DNA of 64,000 bases. It comes from UBA8886 sp002731655 (GTDB lineage: Archaea; Thermoplasmatota; Poseidoniia; MGIII; CG-Epi1). The DNA lies in contig JASLZX010000001.1 in the NCBI GenBank assembly GCA_030754655.1, positions 62,001 to 126,000 on the forward strand, read 5' to 3'. A program made the position numbers and the translations under genes. Shown here one piece after another: positions 1-8,305 of the stretch (within the stretch, counting starts at the first letter, position 1; every line of letters begins with the position of its first letter). The notes beneath the pieces are model-generated. The model made no database searches. It had not been told where the DNA came from and was given only the letters and a program-made list of their open reading frames with translations.

Positions 1-155
1 CCGACTTCGACCGCGTTGGTCTCGCGCCACACCTCGACCTCCAGGTCGCGGTCGAGCGGGGCGGCCAAGTTGAAGTGGCCCAGCGCCATCAGCGCGCAGG
101 CGGAGCCGCAGCTGAACTCCATCGTCTGCGCGTAGAATGGGGCTTCCAGCTTCAC
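1..155 (-). CDS. C39-like peptidase family protein (partial, 3' end outside window)
   Basis: Only the first ~51 codons are present; the gene runs off the left edge. Reading from a GTG at 155, the peptide has a Cys-Gly-Ser-Ala-Cys core (FSCGSACALMAL) followed about 25 residues later by a Trp-Arg-Glu motif (VWRETNAVEV). This resembles the N-terminus of the peptidase C39-like family, where the Cys in QTxxFSCGPA is the nucleophile. The first residue after the Cys-Gly pair is Ser rather than the usual Pro. It lies 22 nt downstream of the DUF47 stop and may be the last gene of the pit operon. The family role (peptidase or transglutaminase-like) is not established from this fragment. Confidence 0.55.
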   Translation of the reverse strand, partial: MKLEAPFYAQTMEFSCGSACALMALGHFNLAAPLDRDLEVEVWRETNAVEV

Positions 156-177
156 GCGCCGGCAGCGGTCCGGGGAT

Positions 178-840
178 TTAGTGGCTTGCCAGCGGCAGCA
201 GCGAATTGGCCGCGTGCTCGGTGGCGTTGGCGACGTCGTCCAGTCGCTGCGCGACGCGATACATATGCGCCGCCGCGAGCGGCGCATCGTCGCCGTGCGA
301 GAAGACGTAGGCGGCCGTGGCGGCCTCCTTCTCATCGGCCTGGTGCTCAAGCAGGTTGACGCTGGCAATCAGCTGGTGCAGCTCCTCTTTCACCTTCGTC
401 GCGAAGCCCGATTCCATCAGCTCCTGCAGCTTTTCGACCGCCTTTGCATATTCGTTGACCGTCGCCTGCACCGACTGCGCCTGCGCCAACAGTAGCTTGC
501 GCGCCTGCGCATCTTCGTAGAGCGGCCGGAAGGAGATTATTTCGGTGACGTTTTCGGCGTAGTCGGCAATACGGTCCTGCCGCGTAATCATGTCGAGAAA
601 CACCTCTTTTGAGATGGCGAGCCGTACGCTGCCGCGCATCACTCCGCGCAGCTCGTTCTTCAACCCGTCCGCCTCCAGCTCAGCGTTCGAAGTCGCCGCA
701 ATCGCCTCAGCGGTATCGCCGTCATCGCAGGCGATGGCGACGCAGCGCTCCATGTGCTCGACCGTCTCGAGCGCCTTAGCAGCGTGGCGGTAGTAGGTCT
801 CGAAAACGCTGGGGCCGATGCGGCTCTCGAAAAACTTCAT
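178..840 (-). CDS. DUF47 / PhoU-like phosphate transport regulator
   Basis: A 220-residue, all-helical, charged protein of the DUF47 (PhoU-like, TIGR00153) family. It begins MKFFESRIGP and keeps the repeated helical-bundle pattern with Glu/Asp-rich helices expected for metal-bridged PhoU folds. Family members are almost always encoded beside a Pit-type phosphate permease and are thought to modulate it. Here the ATG at 840 overlaps the permease stop by 4 nt (ATGA), so the two are translationally coupled. Length matches the family. It is a cytoplasmic protein with no membrane segment. The assignment is firm at family level; the direction of regulation is inference. Confidence 0.88.
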   Translation of the reverse strand: MKFFESRIGPSVFETYYRHAAKALETVEHMERCVAIACDDGDTAEAIAATSNAELEADGLKNELRGVMRGSVRLAISKEVFLDMITRQDRIADYAENVTEIISFRPLYEDAQARKLLLAQAQSVQATVNEYAKAVEKLQELMESGFATKVKEELHQLIASVNLLEHQADEKEAATAAYVFSHGDDAPLAAAHMYRVAQRLDDVANATEHAANSLLPLASH

Positions 841-2246
841 TCTACGCCCCCCATATCTATTTCAACCCGGGGTCCCGCCCGGATGGACTTGTAGAGAATC
901 CAGGCAATGGCTCCCAGTATCAGGCTGACCGAGACGATGAAACGGGTCTCATCTAGCCCGAAAATCAGGTAGAGCAGGACGGCCCCGATGCCGGCGGCCG
1001 GGATGCTAGCGACCCAGCTGGCAGCAATTTTCCCGAAAACGCCGAAATCCACCGATGCAGTCCCCCTTGCCAGCCCGACCCCCACGACCGAGCCTACAAG
1101 GGTATGGGTAGTGGAAATGGGCACTGCGAGGAAAGGCAGGGAGAATAAGAGTACGACGGTTGCGGCGGCGAATTGGGCCGCGAACCCGCGCGTGGGGGTG
1201 ATGTGGGTGATTTTCTCGCCAATCGTCTTCATCACGCGATGACCCCAAGTGGCGATACCAATGACGATGCCGGCGCTTCCCAGCAGCACCAGCCAGAGTG
1301 GTACCGAAGCTTCGGGGCTCAGCACGCCCACCTGGTAGACCTGCCAGACGGCCGCCATCGGCCCGATGGCGTTGGAACGGTCGTTGGCACCGTGCGCGAA
1401 GGCGACGTAGCAGGCGGTGATTATCTGGAGCCAGACGAAAATCTGCTCGACCCCCGCGTAGCCGCTCTCCTTGAACTCGTAGTTGCTCAACAGCAGGTAG
1501 AGCGCAAGGCTGGCAAATGCCCCCAGCAGCAGCGCTATCTGCAGGCTCGGCAGCGGCAGGCATTCGGCGACTGCGGCCATGAAGCTAGCGTCGACGGCGC
1601 AATCCTTGGCCGGCAGCCATGTGGCGGGCAGCAGGTGCTGGAGAGCCTTGAACTGAAGCGCCAGCCCCAGCACGAAAAAGGTCGGGAAGGCGAGTATTGG
1701 CGCCATCCAGCGGGAGCGCTGGATAGGGTCATCGGACTCCATGATGGTCATGCGAATGATCATGAAAGTCCCGTAAGCCAGCACTCCGCCCAGCAGCGGG
1801 GAAATTACCCAGCTCAGGACTATCTGGCCGACTTTGTGGAAATCGACCAGTGAAGGATCGATGAAGAGGCCGAAACCGATGATGCCGCCGATGATGCTGT
1901 GCGTCGTCGAGACCGGCAGCCCGTAGCGCGTGGCGACCGTAATCCAGAGCGCAGCCGCCAGCATGGCAGCGATGAAGCCATACTGCAACTCGCTGGAGAG
2001 GCTGGCCATCTCCTCCTCGGAAATAACCAGCACTCCCTTGCGCACCGTGTCGGTGACTGCATCGCCGGCGAAGAAGGCGCCGCAGAACTCGAAGACCGCC
2101 GCGATGATGATCGCGTTGCGCAGCGTCAATGCCCCACTCCCGACGCTGGTACCCATGGCATTGGCGACGTCGTTGGCGCCAATGTTCCACGCCATGTACG
2201 CCGCCACCGCAATGGCGAGCAGTATCATCAGTTCGAGGCCAAACAT
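837..2246 (-). CDS. pit: Inorganic phosphate transporter, Pit/PHO4 family
   Basis: A 469-residue polytopic membrane protein with the two inverted PHO4 signature repeats: GANDVANAMGTSVGSG near residue 23 and GANDRSNAIGPMAAVW near residue 285. Each is followed by a conserved SxTHxxxG-type segment (VSTTHSIIGG and ISTTHTLVGS). About 11-12 hydrophobic helices are visible. The family imports phosphate or metal-phosphate with H+ or Na+ coupling. It is the first gene of an operon with the DUF47 regulator. An AT-rich element (2266-2282) about 25 nt before the ATG suggests a leaderless transcript. No pho-box can be recognised by eye. Confidence 0.93.
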   Translation of the reverse strand: MFGLELMILLAIAVAAYMAWNIGANDVANAMGTSVGSGALTLRNAIIIAAVFEFCGAFFAGDAVTDTVRKGVLVISEEEMASLSSELQYGFIAAMLAAALWITVATRYGLPVSTTHSIIGGIIGFGLFIDPSLVDFHKVGQIVLSWVISPLLGGVLAYGTFMIIRMTIMESDDPIQRSRWMAPILAFPTFFVLGLALQFKALQHLLPATWLPAKDCAVDASFMAAVAECLPLPSLQIALLLGAFASLALYLLLSNYEFKESGYAGVEQIFVWLQIITACYVAFAHGANDRSNAIGPMAAVWQVYQVGVLSPEASVPLWLVLLGSAGIVIGIATWGHRVMKTIGEKITHITPTRGFAAQFAAATVVLLFSLPFLAVPISTTHTLVGSVVGVGLARGTASVDFGVFGKIAASWVASIPAAGIGAVLLYLIFGLDETRFIVSVSLILGAIAWILYKSIRAGPRVEIDMGGVE

Positions 2247-2300
2247 TGGTCGGGGCTGGCTGAGGGGTTAAATAAATATTTCCTATATAATTTATATAAT
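2247..2300 (-). promoter_or_regulatory. AT-rich promoter of the pit-DUF47 operon
   Basis: This short gap is almost entirely A/T in an otherwise GC-rich region. On the minus strand a TTTATT-type TATA element lies around 2268-2276, about 25 nt upstream of the pit ATG at 2246, which is the spacing expected for a leaderless archaeal mRNA. Further A/T repeats (TATATAA-like, 2284-2300) may give a second TATA position. Confidence 0.55.
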
Positions 2301-2717
2301 TTACTTATTTTTTACAGTGGCGAGCAACACCTCCACCCGCGCCCGAATCTCGTCGCGCGCTGCGCGGAACGGCGCCAGCGGGTCGTCTCCCGCTGGCGCC
2401 GCTACCGGGTCCGCTATCGGCCAGTGCTCGCGCTGTGTCGCCGGTGACCACGGCAGCGCGACGCACTCCTCGCGCGCGGAGCCGCAGAGGGTGACGGCGA
2501 TATCGGCATCGCGCCACGCTGTCGCAGAGAGTGGTTTCGAGCGCTGTACGGAGATGTCGACGTTCGCTTCCGCCATCGCAGCCCCAGCGCGGCGCGAGAG
2601 GCCAGCCGGTTGGGTGCCAGCGCTCTCCACCGCGACCGCGGGCACCAGGTGGCGCGCCCATCCCTCGGCCATTTGCGAACGCACGGCATTTCCGGTGCAG
2701 ACGAAGAGGATTCGCAT
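2301..2717 (-). CDS. arsC: Low-molecular-weight phosphatase / thioredoxin-type arsenate reductase
   Basis: A 138-residue protein with the P-loop CTGNAVRSQMAEG (Cys7, Arg13) of the LMW tyrosine phosphatase / ArsC superfamily. Two further cysteines (Cys78 and Cys85) sit in the TLCGSAREECVALP segment and an HWPIADP motif follows. The Cys triad in this arrangement is typical of thioredoxin-coupled arsenate reductases, which reduce arsenate to arsenite through a disulfide cascade. The ATG at 2717 places the P-loop at the usual distance; a start seven codons upstream is possible. It lies just upstream of the phosphate permease, a plausible route of arsenate entry. No arsenite exporter is visible. 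Confidence 0.8.
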   Translation of the reverse strand: MRILFVCTGNAVRSQMAEGWARHLVPAVAVESAGTQPAGLSRRAGAAMAEANVDISVQRSKPLSATAWRDADIAVTLCGSAREECVALPWSPATQREHWPIADPVAAPAGDDPLAPFRAARDEIRARVEVLLATVKNK

Positions 2718-2794
2718 CACGGCTCTACTGTGCGGCACGCCAAAAACCTGCTGGTCGCTCGTCGATAGGAGGTTGTCCCACCACCCCTCTATTT

Positions 2795-2833
2795 CCTGTG
2801 GAAAGGTGGTACAGCAAGCTGCTTTTCCACAGG
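2795..2833. repeat. Perfect 10-bp inverted repeat between divergent arsC and Fic-like genes
   Basis: CCTGTGGAAA at 2795-2804 is exactly repeated in inverted orientation as TTTCCACAGG at 2824-2833, with a small inner CAGC/GCTG dyad in the 19-nt spacer. It lies in the divergent intergenic region, about 20 nt upstream of the TATA element of the Fic-like gene. It could be an operator for either gene, a hairpin in an arsC leader, or a remnant of a mobile element. Confidence 0.6.
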
Positions 2834-2850
2834 CTACCCTAATCCAAAAA

Positions 2851-2860
2851 CTTTAAAAGG
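2851..2860 (+). promoter_or_regulatory. TATA element of the Fic-smc operon
   Basis: CTTTAAAAGG is centred about 27 nt before the ATG at 2883. This favours a leaderless transcript and supports that start over an out-of-frame ATG at 2869. Confidence 0.55.
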
Positions 2861-2882
2861 TGGAACCAATGGCACAGGGCTT

Positions 2883-3881
2883 ATGGTCTATCTTACGCCT
2901 AAGACCACTCGCGGGCAGCAGTACTGGTATCTCGTCAAGTCGTTCAAGTTCAACGGACGCGTCGAGAAAGTGCAGCATTACCTCGGTTCCGAGAAACCCA
3001 GCGAGCGGGAACTGGAGCGGCTCAAAGCCATCCATGAGCCCGAGCTGGAGCTCGCCGCGGTCGAGCGAATGGCGAAGGCGTCGGCCGAGATGTTTCGCAC
3101 TCCCTATCTCGACACGAAAGCGCTGAAAGGGCTTGAGCGCCTGAAATTCCTGCGACGCGCGCTGAACCGTCTGCAACAGGACCGCAAGGCGCGCGAACGC
3201 GAAGCAGAGCAGTCGGAGCTGGCGGCGGTGCACGGCAACCTGATGCTCACCTCCGAACCTCTGGCGCGCGAGCAGACCGAGGCGATGCTGCTGCATGACC
3301 GCGCGCCCGCGGGAATCCCGCTGTCGCGCGTGCTCGAAGTGCTCGCGCTGCGGCGACTCCACCGCGAGGTGGGTGAACGTATCGCGCGGCTCGACCGACG
3401 CGCCATCCTCAAACTGCACCTCGAAGTGCGCGAGGGGCAGGGCGACGGCGGCCACCTGCGGCAGGACAGTGCCAGTCTCCCCGGCTCGGCTTTCGTCCCG
3501 CCACCGCCGGTGCTGATTGAGGACGAACTCGACGCGCTGCTCGAGTGGTGGCACGACCCGTCGCCGCTACACTCGTTCGAGCGCGCGACGCTGTTCCACC
3601 ACCGCTTCCTGCAGCTGCGGCCTTTCGAGGCTGGCAACGGCCTCGTGGCGCGACTGCTGCTCGAGGGGATGCTCGTGCGCGCGGGACTGCCTGTGCCCAT
3701 GTGGCAGCGGGAAGACCGTTCGCGCTACCTCTCGGCGCTAGTGGCAGGCGACCGCGGCGACCGCGGCCGGCTCATCAGCGGATTCTGGAAAGCGTACCGG
3801 CAGCACCACCGTTCTGGTGTCAGGGGCGAGCTCACGGCACTGAAGACTGAACCGCGCCAGGCACACCTGGAGGCTTTCTGA
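2883..3881 (+). CDS. Fic-domain-like protein with degenerate active site
   Basis: A 332-residue protein. Residues 1-45 match the YLTPKTTRG...YLGS-type N-terminal segment often found in archaeal Fic proteins, then come charged helices, then a Fic-like domain (about 105-320). The canonical Fic motif HPFxxGNGR appears as RPFEAGNGL (246-254): the catalytic His is Arg and the nucleotide-contacting Arg is Leu. The alpha-inhibitory segment ([S/T]xxxE[G/N]) reads SELAAVHGN (111-119), with Glu replaced by His. AMPylation is therefore unlikely; it may be a structural or regulatory pseudoenzyme. Its TGA (3879-3881) directly abuts the smc TTG start, so it heads the condensin operon. Confidence 0.75.
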   Translation: MVYLTPKTTRGQQYWYLVKSFKFNGRVEKVQHYLGSEKPSERELERLKAIHEPELELAAVERMAKASAEMFRTPYLDTKALKGLERLKFLRRALNRLQQDRKAREREAEQSELAAVHGNLMLTSEPLAREQTEAMLLHDRAPAGIPLSRVLEVLALRRLHREVGERIARLDRRAILKLHLEVREGQGDGGHLRQDSASLPGSAFVPPPPVLIEDELDALLEWWHDPSPLHSFERATLFHHRFLQLRPFEAGNGLVARLLLEGMLVRAGLPVPMWQREDRSRYLSALVAGDRGDRGRLISGFWKAYRQHHRSGVRGELTALKTEPRQAHLEAF

Positions 3882-6800
3882 TTGCAACTTCTCGAACTTG
3901 AGTTCGAGAACTTTAAATCCTTCAAAGGCCACGTTACCGTCCCCTTCGGCCCCGGCTTCACCTGCATCACCGGCCCCAACGGCTCGGGCAAGAGCAACAT
4001 CACCGACGCAATCCTGTTCATCCTCGGCTCGCGCTCGACCAAACTGCTGCGCGCGCGGCGGCTGAACCAGCTAATTTTCGGCTTTCAGGAAGGCAAGAAA
4101 TCGCGCAGCACGGCGAAACACTGTCGCGTCAGCATGGTCTTCGACAACAGCGACCGCTTCCTCTCCATCGAGAGCGACCGGGTGCGCTTCACCAAGGGCG
4201 TGCGGCTGCGCGGGGGGAAGCCTACCACTTACTACCGGCTCAACGGCGACACCTCCTCGGCAGGGGAGTTCGAAGCGCTCTTCTCGCGTGCCGGACTTTA
4301 CGCGACCGGCTACAACATCATTCAGCAGGGCGACGTCATGCAGACCTCGCTTATGTCGGGCACCGAGCGCCGGCGCAAGCTGGAGGACGTCGCCGGCATA
4401 ACCGCGTACGACCAGCGGTTGCGCAAGACCCGCTCGGCGCGCGAACATGTTGGCACCGACCTGACGCTGCTCGACGAACGCATGCGCGAAGCGCAGCGGC
4501 TGCTACGACAGCTCGAGCGCGAGAAGCGTGACGCCGAACGGCTTGAGGCCATCCTGCAGCAATTGCAGGAAAACGCACTGCAGCGCAAGTGGCGCCGTGT
4601 GCTCGACCTGGAGGCAGAGCTGGAGTCGCGACGCGGACTGATTGTGCGCCACGAAAAAGAGCTGGAAGAGCTCGTGGGAGAGCTGGAAGAGCGGCAAACT
4701 GCAATTGGGGTTCTCGAAGACTCTTATAAAAAGGTCGAAGAGGAAATTTCCGACGCGGGCGGCGACCGTGCGCGCGAGTTGCAGGAGCAGCTGGACAAGG
4801 CGCGCGTCGAACAGGCACTGGCACAGAGCAACTCCGAATCGGCTGACGCGCGGCTTGTGGAACTGGAGGCATCGCGCCGCCAGCTGGGCGATGCGCGCAA
4901 GACTGCCGCGGCGGAGCTGAAAGAGCTGCGCGACGCCCTCGATACGGCTCGGGCGGGCACCGGCGAGCTGGAAGCGCAAGTCACAACCGCCGCCAGTGAG
5001 CTGGCGCGGCTCGAGGCTTCGGCTGCCGACGGTTCGCAGGAAATCTCTGGCCAGCGCGACGCCCTCGATGCGCTGAGGCAGGCGGCGGGTGAGCTAGAAA
5101 TGCAGCGGCACCGGCTCGAGGGCGAGCGCGAGCAGCTCGAGCGACAGCTCCAGCTGGCGCGTGAGCAGTTGGAACGGTCGGAGCAATTGCTGAAAGCAGC
5201 GCGGGAGGATTCGGCTGACGCCGATTTCCAGCTGCAGGACCTCGAACTCGGGCGCAAATCGGCGGCCGATAACCTGCGCAAGGTCACCGCCAAACACGGT
5301 AAGCTTGTGAGTGAGCTGGCGCTGGCGGCCGACCGGTTGGAGCGCAGCGAGGGCAAGCTGCGCGAGGCGGCGCTGGCGCTGGCGGCCGAAGAAGCGGCTA
5401 CGCGCGCCCGCGATGAAATCGGCGGCTACGCGCGCGCGGTGCAGTCGATTCTCGCGGCGCGCGATACGGGCGAGCTGGACGGCATCGTCGGGACGATTGC
5501 AGAGCTGGGGCAGGTGGACGAAGAGCATGCGCTGGCGCTCGAGGTAGCGGCGGGCGCGCGGATGCAGTCGGTCGTCGTCAGGGATGACTCGGTTGCGGCG
5601 GAGGCTATTGCGTTCCTGAAGCAGCACAAGCTGGGGCGGGCGCGCTTCCTGCCGCTCAACCGGCTGCGCCGGTATCGCCCCGGCGCCAACGCGCTGCTGC
5701 TGGTGAAGCAGTCCGGCGCAGTCAACTTCGCGCAGGAGCTGGTGCGGTTCGACCCACGCTACGTGGACGCCTTCGGCAACGTCTTCGGCGACACGGTCAT
5801 CATGCGCAGCCTCGACGAGGCGCGCAGCTACCTCGGCAAGGGGCGCATGGTCACGCTGGCAGGCGAACTGCTCGAGGCGGGCGGCGCGATGGTGGGCGGC
5901 TTGCCACCCCGCTCGGGAATCCACTTCGGGAGCGGCACCCGCGACGACCTTGACGAGCTAGTGGTTCGCCTCGGCAGCGCCGAGGCGCGCAAGCTCGAGG
6001 CGAGCGCCACGGTGCTGGAATTACGCGAGGAATTGGCGGAAGTGGCACAGGCGAAGGCAGCGCTCGAGAGCAAGTGCTCGACCACTCAGACGCGCGTGAC
6101 CGATTTCGACGAACAGGCGACCAAGTCGGCCGACGGACTGCTACAGGCGCAGCAGTCGTTCGAGACGCGACAGGGTGCGCTGACGGCGCTCGAGGGCGAA
6201 CTGGGCGAGCGCGAAGCGGCGCTGGTCGAGCTGCAAATTACGATTACCGACCACGCCGGGAGCGTGGAGCAGGCGGCGACTGCGTTGCAGGAGCTGACCG
6301 GGGGTGTGGCGGCCGAACGGCTAGCGCAGCTCCAAGCGGCGCTCGGGCAGCAGCGCGAAAGCCTCTCGGAGGCGCGCGCCAGTGTGGCGCGTTTCGAGGC
6401 GGCCGAGGAACCCGCCGCAGGCGAGGAGCAACGACTGGAAAGCGAACTGGAGCAGAACCTGGTGGAGCAGAAGGAGCAGCAGACGCTGCGGCGCGACGAA
6501 CGCGAAACGGCGCGCAAACTGGCGCGCGAAGTCAAGGCACTGAAGGTCGAGGAAGACACCAAATTCCGCGAGCTCAAGGAATTGCGCGACCGGCGCGACC
6601 GGCTGCGCGACGAACTGGCCGAGGCGCGCACGACGCTGGCGCAGCGCGAGGAGTTCGGGCGCGGGCGGCGGCACGCTACGGATGAACTGAAGATTGAGGT
6701 CGCGACCCGCGAGCCGAAGCTGGTCGAGGCGCAGCAGCGGCTGCCCGAAAAGGCGGAGCAGCCTCCAAAGGTCGGCGGCAGCGAGCAGCTAGAGGCGCAG

Positions 6801-7466
6801 CGCGAGACGCTCGAGGGGCAGCGCGGGCGGCTCGGCAACGTCAACATGCTTTCGCTCGAGCACTACCGGCAGGAGGAGGAGCGGCTGGCGCGCATCCGCG
6901 AGGACCGCAAGCAGCTGCGGCGGGAGGTGAGGCGGCTCGAGGCGCTCGAAGCCAAGATATCGGCGCGCAAGCTTGAGCGCTTCAGCGAAGTTTATAAACA
7001 TATCGACGAGAACTTCCAGTCCACTTTCACTGAGCTTACCGGCGGCGGTAAGGCGTGGCTGGAGCTGGAGAAGCCGGAAACCGTCTTCGACGGCGGCGTC
7101 TCAATCAAGGCACGCATGCCGCGCAAGCGGCTCTTCCCGGTCGAGGCGCTTTCCGGCGGCGAGAAATCGCTCGTCAGCATGGCATTCATCTTCGCCATCC
7201 AGCGCTACGACCCGAGTCCGTTCTACCTGCTCGATGAGCCGGACCAGAACCTGGACGGCGTCAACACCGAGCACATCGGCCGCGCGATTGCGCTGCAGTC
7301 GGCGGTGGCGCAGTTCCTCGTCGTGAGCCTGCATCACGCCGCGCTGCGCGAGGCAGCACACGTGATTGGGGTCTTCATGGGCGACGACGGTGTTTCGCAC
7401 CTGCACCAGATTCACGATGTCGACCACTTCATCGCTTCGCTGCCCACTGAGGAGGTGGCGGCGTGA
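3882..7466 (+). CDS. smc: Chromosome segregation ATPase SMC
   Basis: A 1194-residue SMC protein with a full domain order: N-terminal ATPase half with Walker A GPNGSGKS (31-38), a long coiled coil, a hinge domain (about 510-690), a second coiled coil, then the C-terminal half with ABC signature LSGGEKS (from 1090) and Walker B FYLLDEPDQNLD (from 1114). The Walker B flank is DEPDQNLD instead of the common DEIDAALD, but the catalytic Glu is kept. Translation probably starts at TTG 3882 immediately after the upstream stop. It forms an operon with scpA (GTGA overlap) and scpB, so the kleisin and the kite protein of the SMC complex are made together. Confidence 0.96.
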   Translation: MQLLELEFENFKSFKGHVTVPFGPGFTCITGPNGSGKSNITDAILFILGSRSTKLLRARRLNQLIFGFQEGKKSRSTAKHCRVSMVFDNSDRFLSIESDRVRFTKGVRLRGGKPTTYYRLNGDTSSAGEFEALFSRAGLYATGYNIIQQGDVMQTSLMSGTERRRKLEDVAGITAYDQRLRKTRSAREHVGTDLTLLDERMREAQRLLRQLEREKRDAERLEAILQQLQENALQRKWRRVLDLEAELESRRGLIVRHEKELEELVGELEERQTAIGVLEDSYKKVEEEISDAGGDRARELQEQLDKARVEQALAQSNSESADARLVELEASRRQLGDARKTAAAELKELRDALDTARAGTGELEAQVTTAASELARLEASAADGSQEISGQRDALDALRQAAGELEMQRHRLEGEREQLERQLQLAREQLERSEQLLKAAREDSADADFQLQDLELGRKSAADNLRKVTAKHGKLVSELALAADRLERSEGKLREAALALAAEEAATRARDEIGGYARAVQSILAARDTGELDGIVGTIAELGQVDEEHALALEVAAGARMQSVVVRDDSVAAEAIAFLKQHKLGRARFLPLNRLRRYRPGANALLLVKQSGAVNFAQELVRFDPRYVDAFGNVFGDTVIMRSLDEARSYLGKGRMVTLAGELLEAGGAMVGGLPPRSGIHFGSGTRDDLDELVVRLGSAEARKLEASATVLELREELAEVAQAKAALESKCSTTQTRVTDFDEQATKSADGLLQAQQSFETRQGALTALEGELGEREAALVELQITITDHAGSVEQAATALQELTGGVAAERLAQLQAALGQQRESLSEARASVARFEAAEEPAAGEEQRLESELEQNLVEQKEQQTLRRDERETARKLAREVKALKVEEDTKFRELKELRDRRDRLRDELAEARTTLAQREEFGRGRRHATDELKIEVATREPKLVEAQQRLPEKAEQPPKVGGSEQLEAQRETLEGQRGRLGNVNMLSLEHYRQEEERLARIREDRKQLRREVRRLEALEAKISARKLERFSEVYKHIDENFQSTFTELTGGGKAWLELEKPETVFDGGVSIKARMPRKRLFPVEALSGGEKSLVSMAFIFAIQRYDPSPFYLLDEPDQNLDGVNTEHIGRAIALQSAVAQFLVVSLHHAALREAAHVIGVFMGDDGVSHLHQIHDVDHFIASLPTEEVAA

Positions 7467-8305
7467 GTCTGGTCGAGAACCACCTGCTGTTCCACAAGGC
7501 CATCGTGGGAAGCGATACGGAGCGGGTCGACGACTATCTCGGCCTGGCTCAGGCTTCCGAGGCGGGGGCTGAAATCACCGCCATCGAGGACCCGCTGGCG
7601 CGCAGCATCGCGGTGCTGTTCCAGCTGGTGCGCGAGCACGAACTGGACCCGTGGCAGCTCGACCTCGGATTTGTGCTTCAGGAATACCAGCAGCATGCGC
7701 TGCGCGCCGACGCGCTCGATTTTCCACTCGCGGGCGCCATCCTAGGCTGGGCCTGGGATGTGCTACGGCTGCGCTCGGCGGGTGCGGTCGTGGCGAGCGA
7801 GCCGCTCCCCGAGCCACAGGCAGAGTGGGAGCCATTCGACTTCGGCTGGGAACCGACTTACGCCGAGCGGCTCGAGATGGTCGCCGAGCCGCCGCTGGAG
7901 GAGGCACTCCGTTTCCGTGGCGAACGGCGGGTGACGCTGATGGAGCTGGTGGGCGCGCTGGAAGAGGCGCGGCAGGTCGAGCTGGAACACCGCGCGCGAA
8001 TGTCGCGGCGCAAGCAGCTGCGCGAGGAGCGGAAGACTATGCTGGACGACCGCGCCAGTCATCTGGGCGATAAAATCCACACCGATGACCCGGCACTCTA
8101 CAAGGAGCAGGTGTGGCAGAAAATCAGCGCGCTGAATGGCAAGCCGATTCCGCTCGGCCAGCTGGTTGACGCTCCCGAGCGTTCCAGCGTCGTGCGCACC
8201 TTCGTCGGCTCGCTCTTCCTGGCGCGCGAAGGACGCATCGAAATCCAGCAGAAGGACCTGCTCAGCCACTCAATTTACATCCGCAACCGGGAGGCGGCGG
8301 GCTGA
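7463..8305 (+). CDS. scpA: Segregation and condensation protein A (kleisin)
   Basis: A 280-residue kleisin. The N-terminal half carries the ScpA pattern with DPLARSIAVLFQLVREHELDPWQLDL (residues about 38-63, shown here as family context in shorter form: HELDPWQLDL), and the C-terminal winged-helix region contains RRVTLMELVGALEEA. The middle is acidic, as is usual for kleisins. It bridges the SMC heads and binds ScpB. The GTG start at 7463 overlaps the smc stop by 4 nt. The stop TGA 8303-8305 overlaps the proposed scpB CTG start. Confidence 0.92.
   Translation: MSLVENHLLFHKAIVGSDTERVDDYLGLAQASEAGAEITAIEDPLARSIAVLFQLVREHELDPWQLDLGFVLQEYQQHALRADALDFPLAGAILGWAWDVLRLRSAGAVVASEPLPEPQAEWEPFDFGWEPTYAERLEMVAEPPLEEALRFRGERRVTLMELVGALEEARQVELEHRARMSRRKQLREERKTMLDDRASHLGDKIHTDDPALYKEQVWQKISALNGKPIPLGQLVDAPERSSVVRTFVGSLFLAREGRIEIQQKDLLSHSIYIRNREAAG
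8289..8294 (+). promoter_or_regulatory. Strong Shine-Dalgarno site for scpB inside scpA 3' end
   Basis: GGGAGG lies 7 nt before the CTG at 8302. It supports initiation at that non-canonical codon, since no ATG, GTG or TTG exists in frame between the previous in-frame stop (near 8167) and 8491. Confidence 0.6.

Noticed and set aside
5094..5924. Long antisense frames across smc, such as this 276-codon one
   Set aside because: Coiled-coil coding sequence rich in GAG/CTG/GCG codons yields open antisense frames; no motifs or promoters support them.
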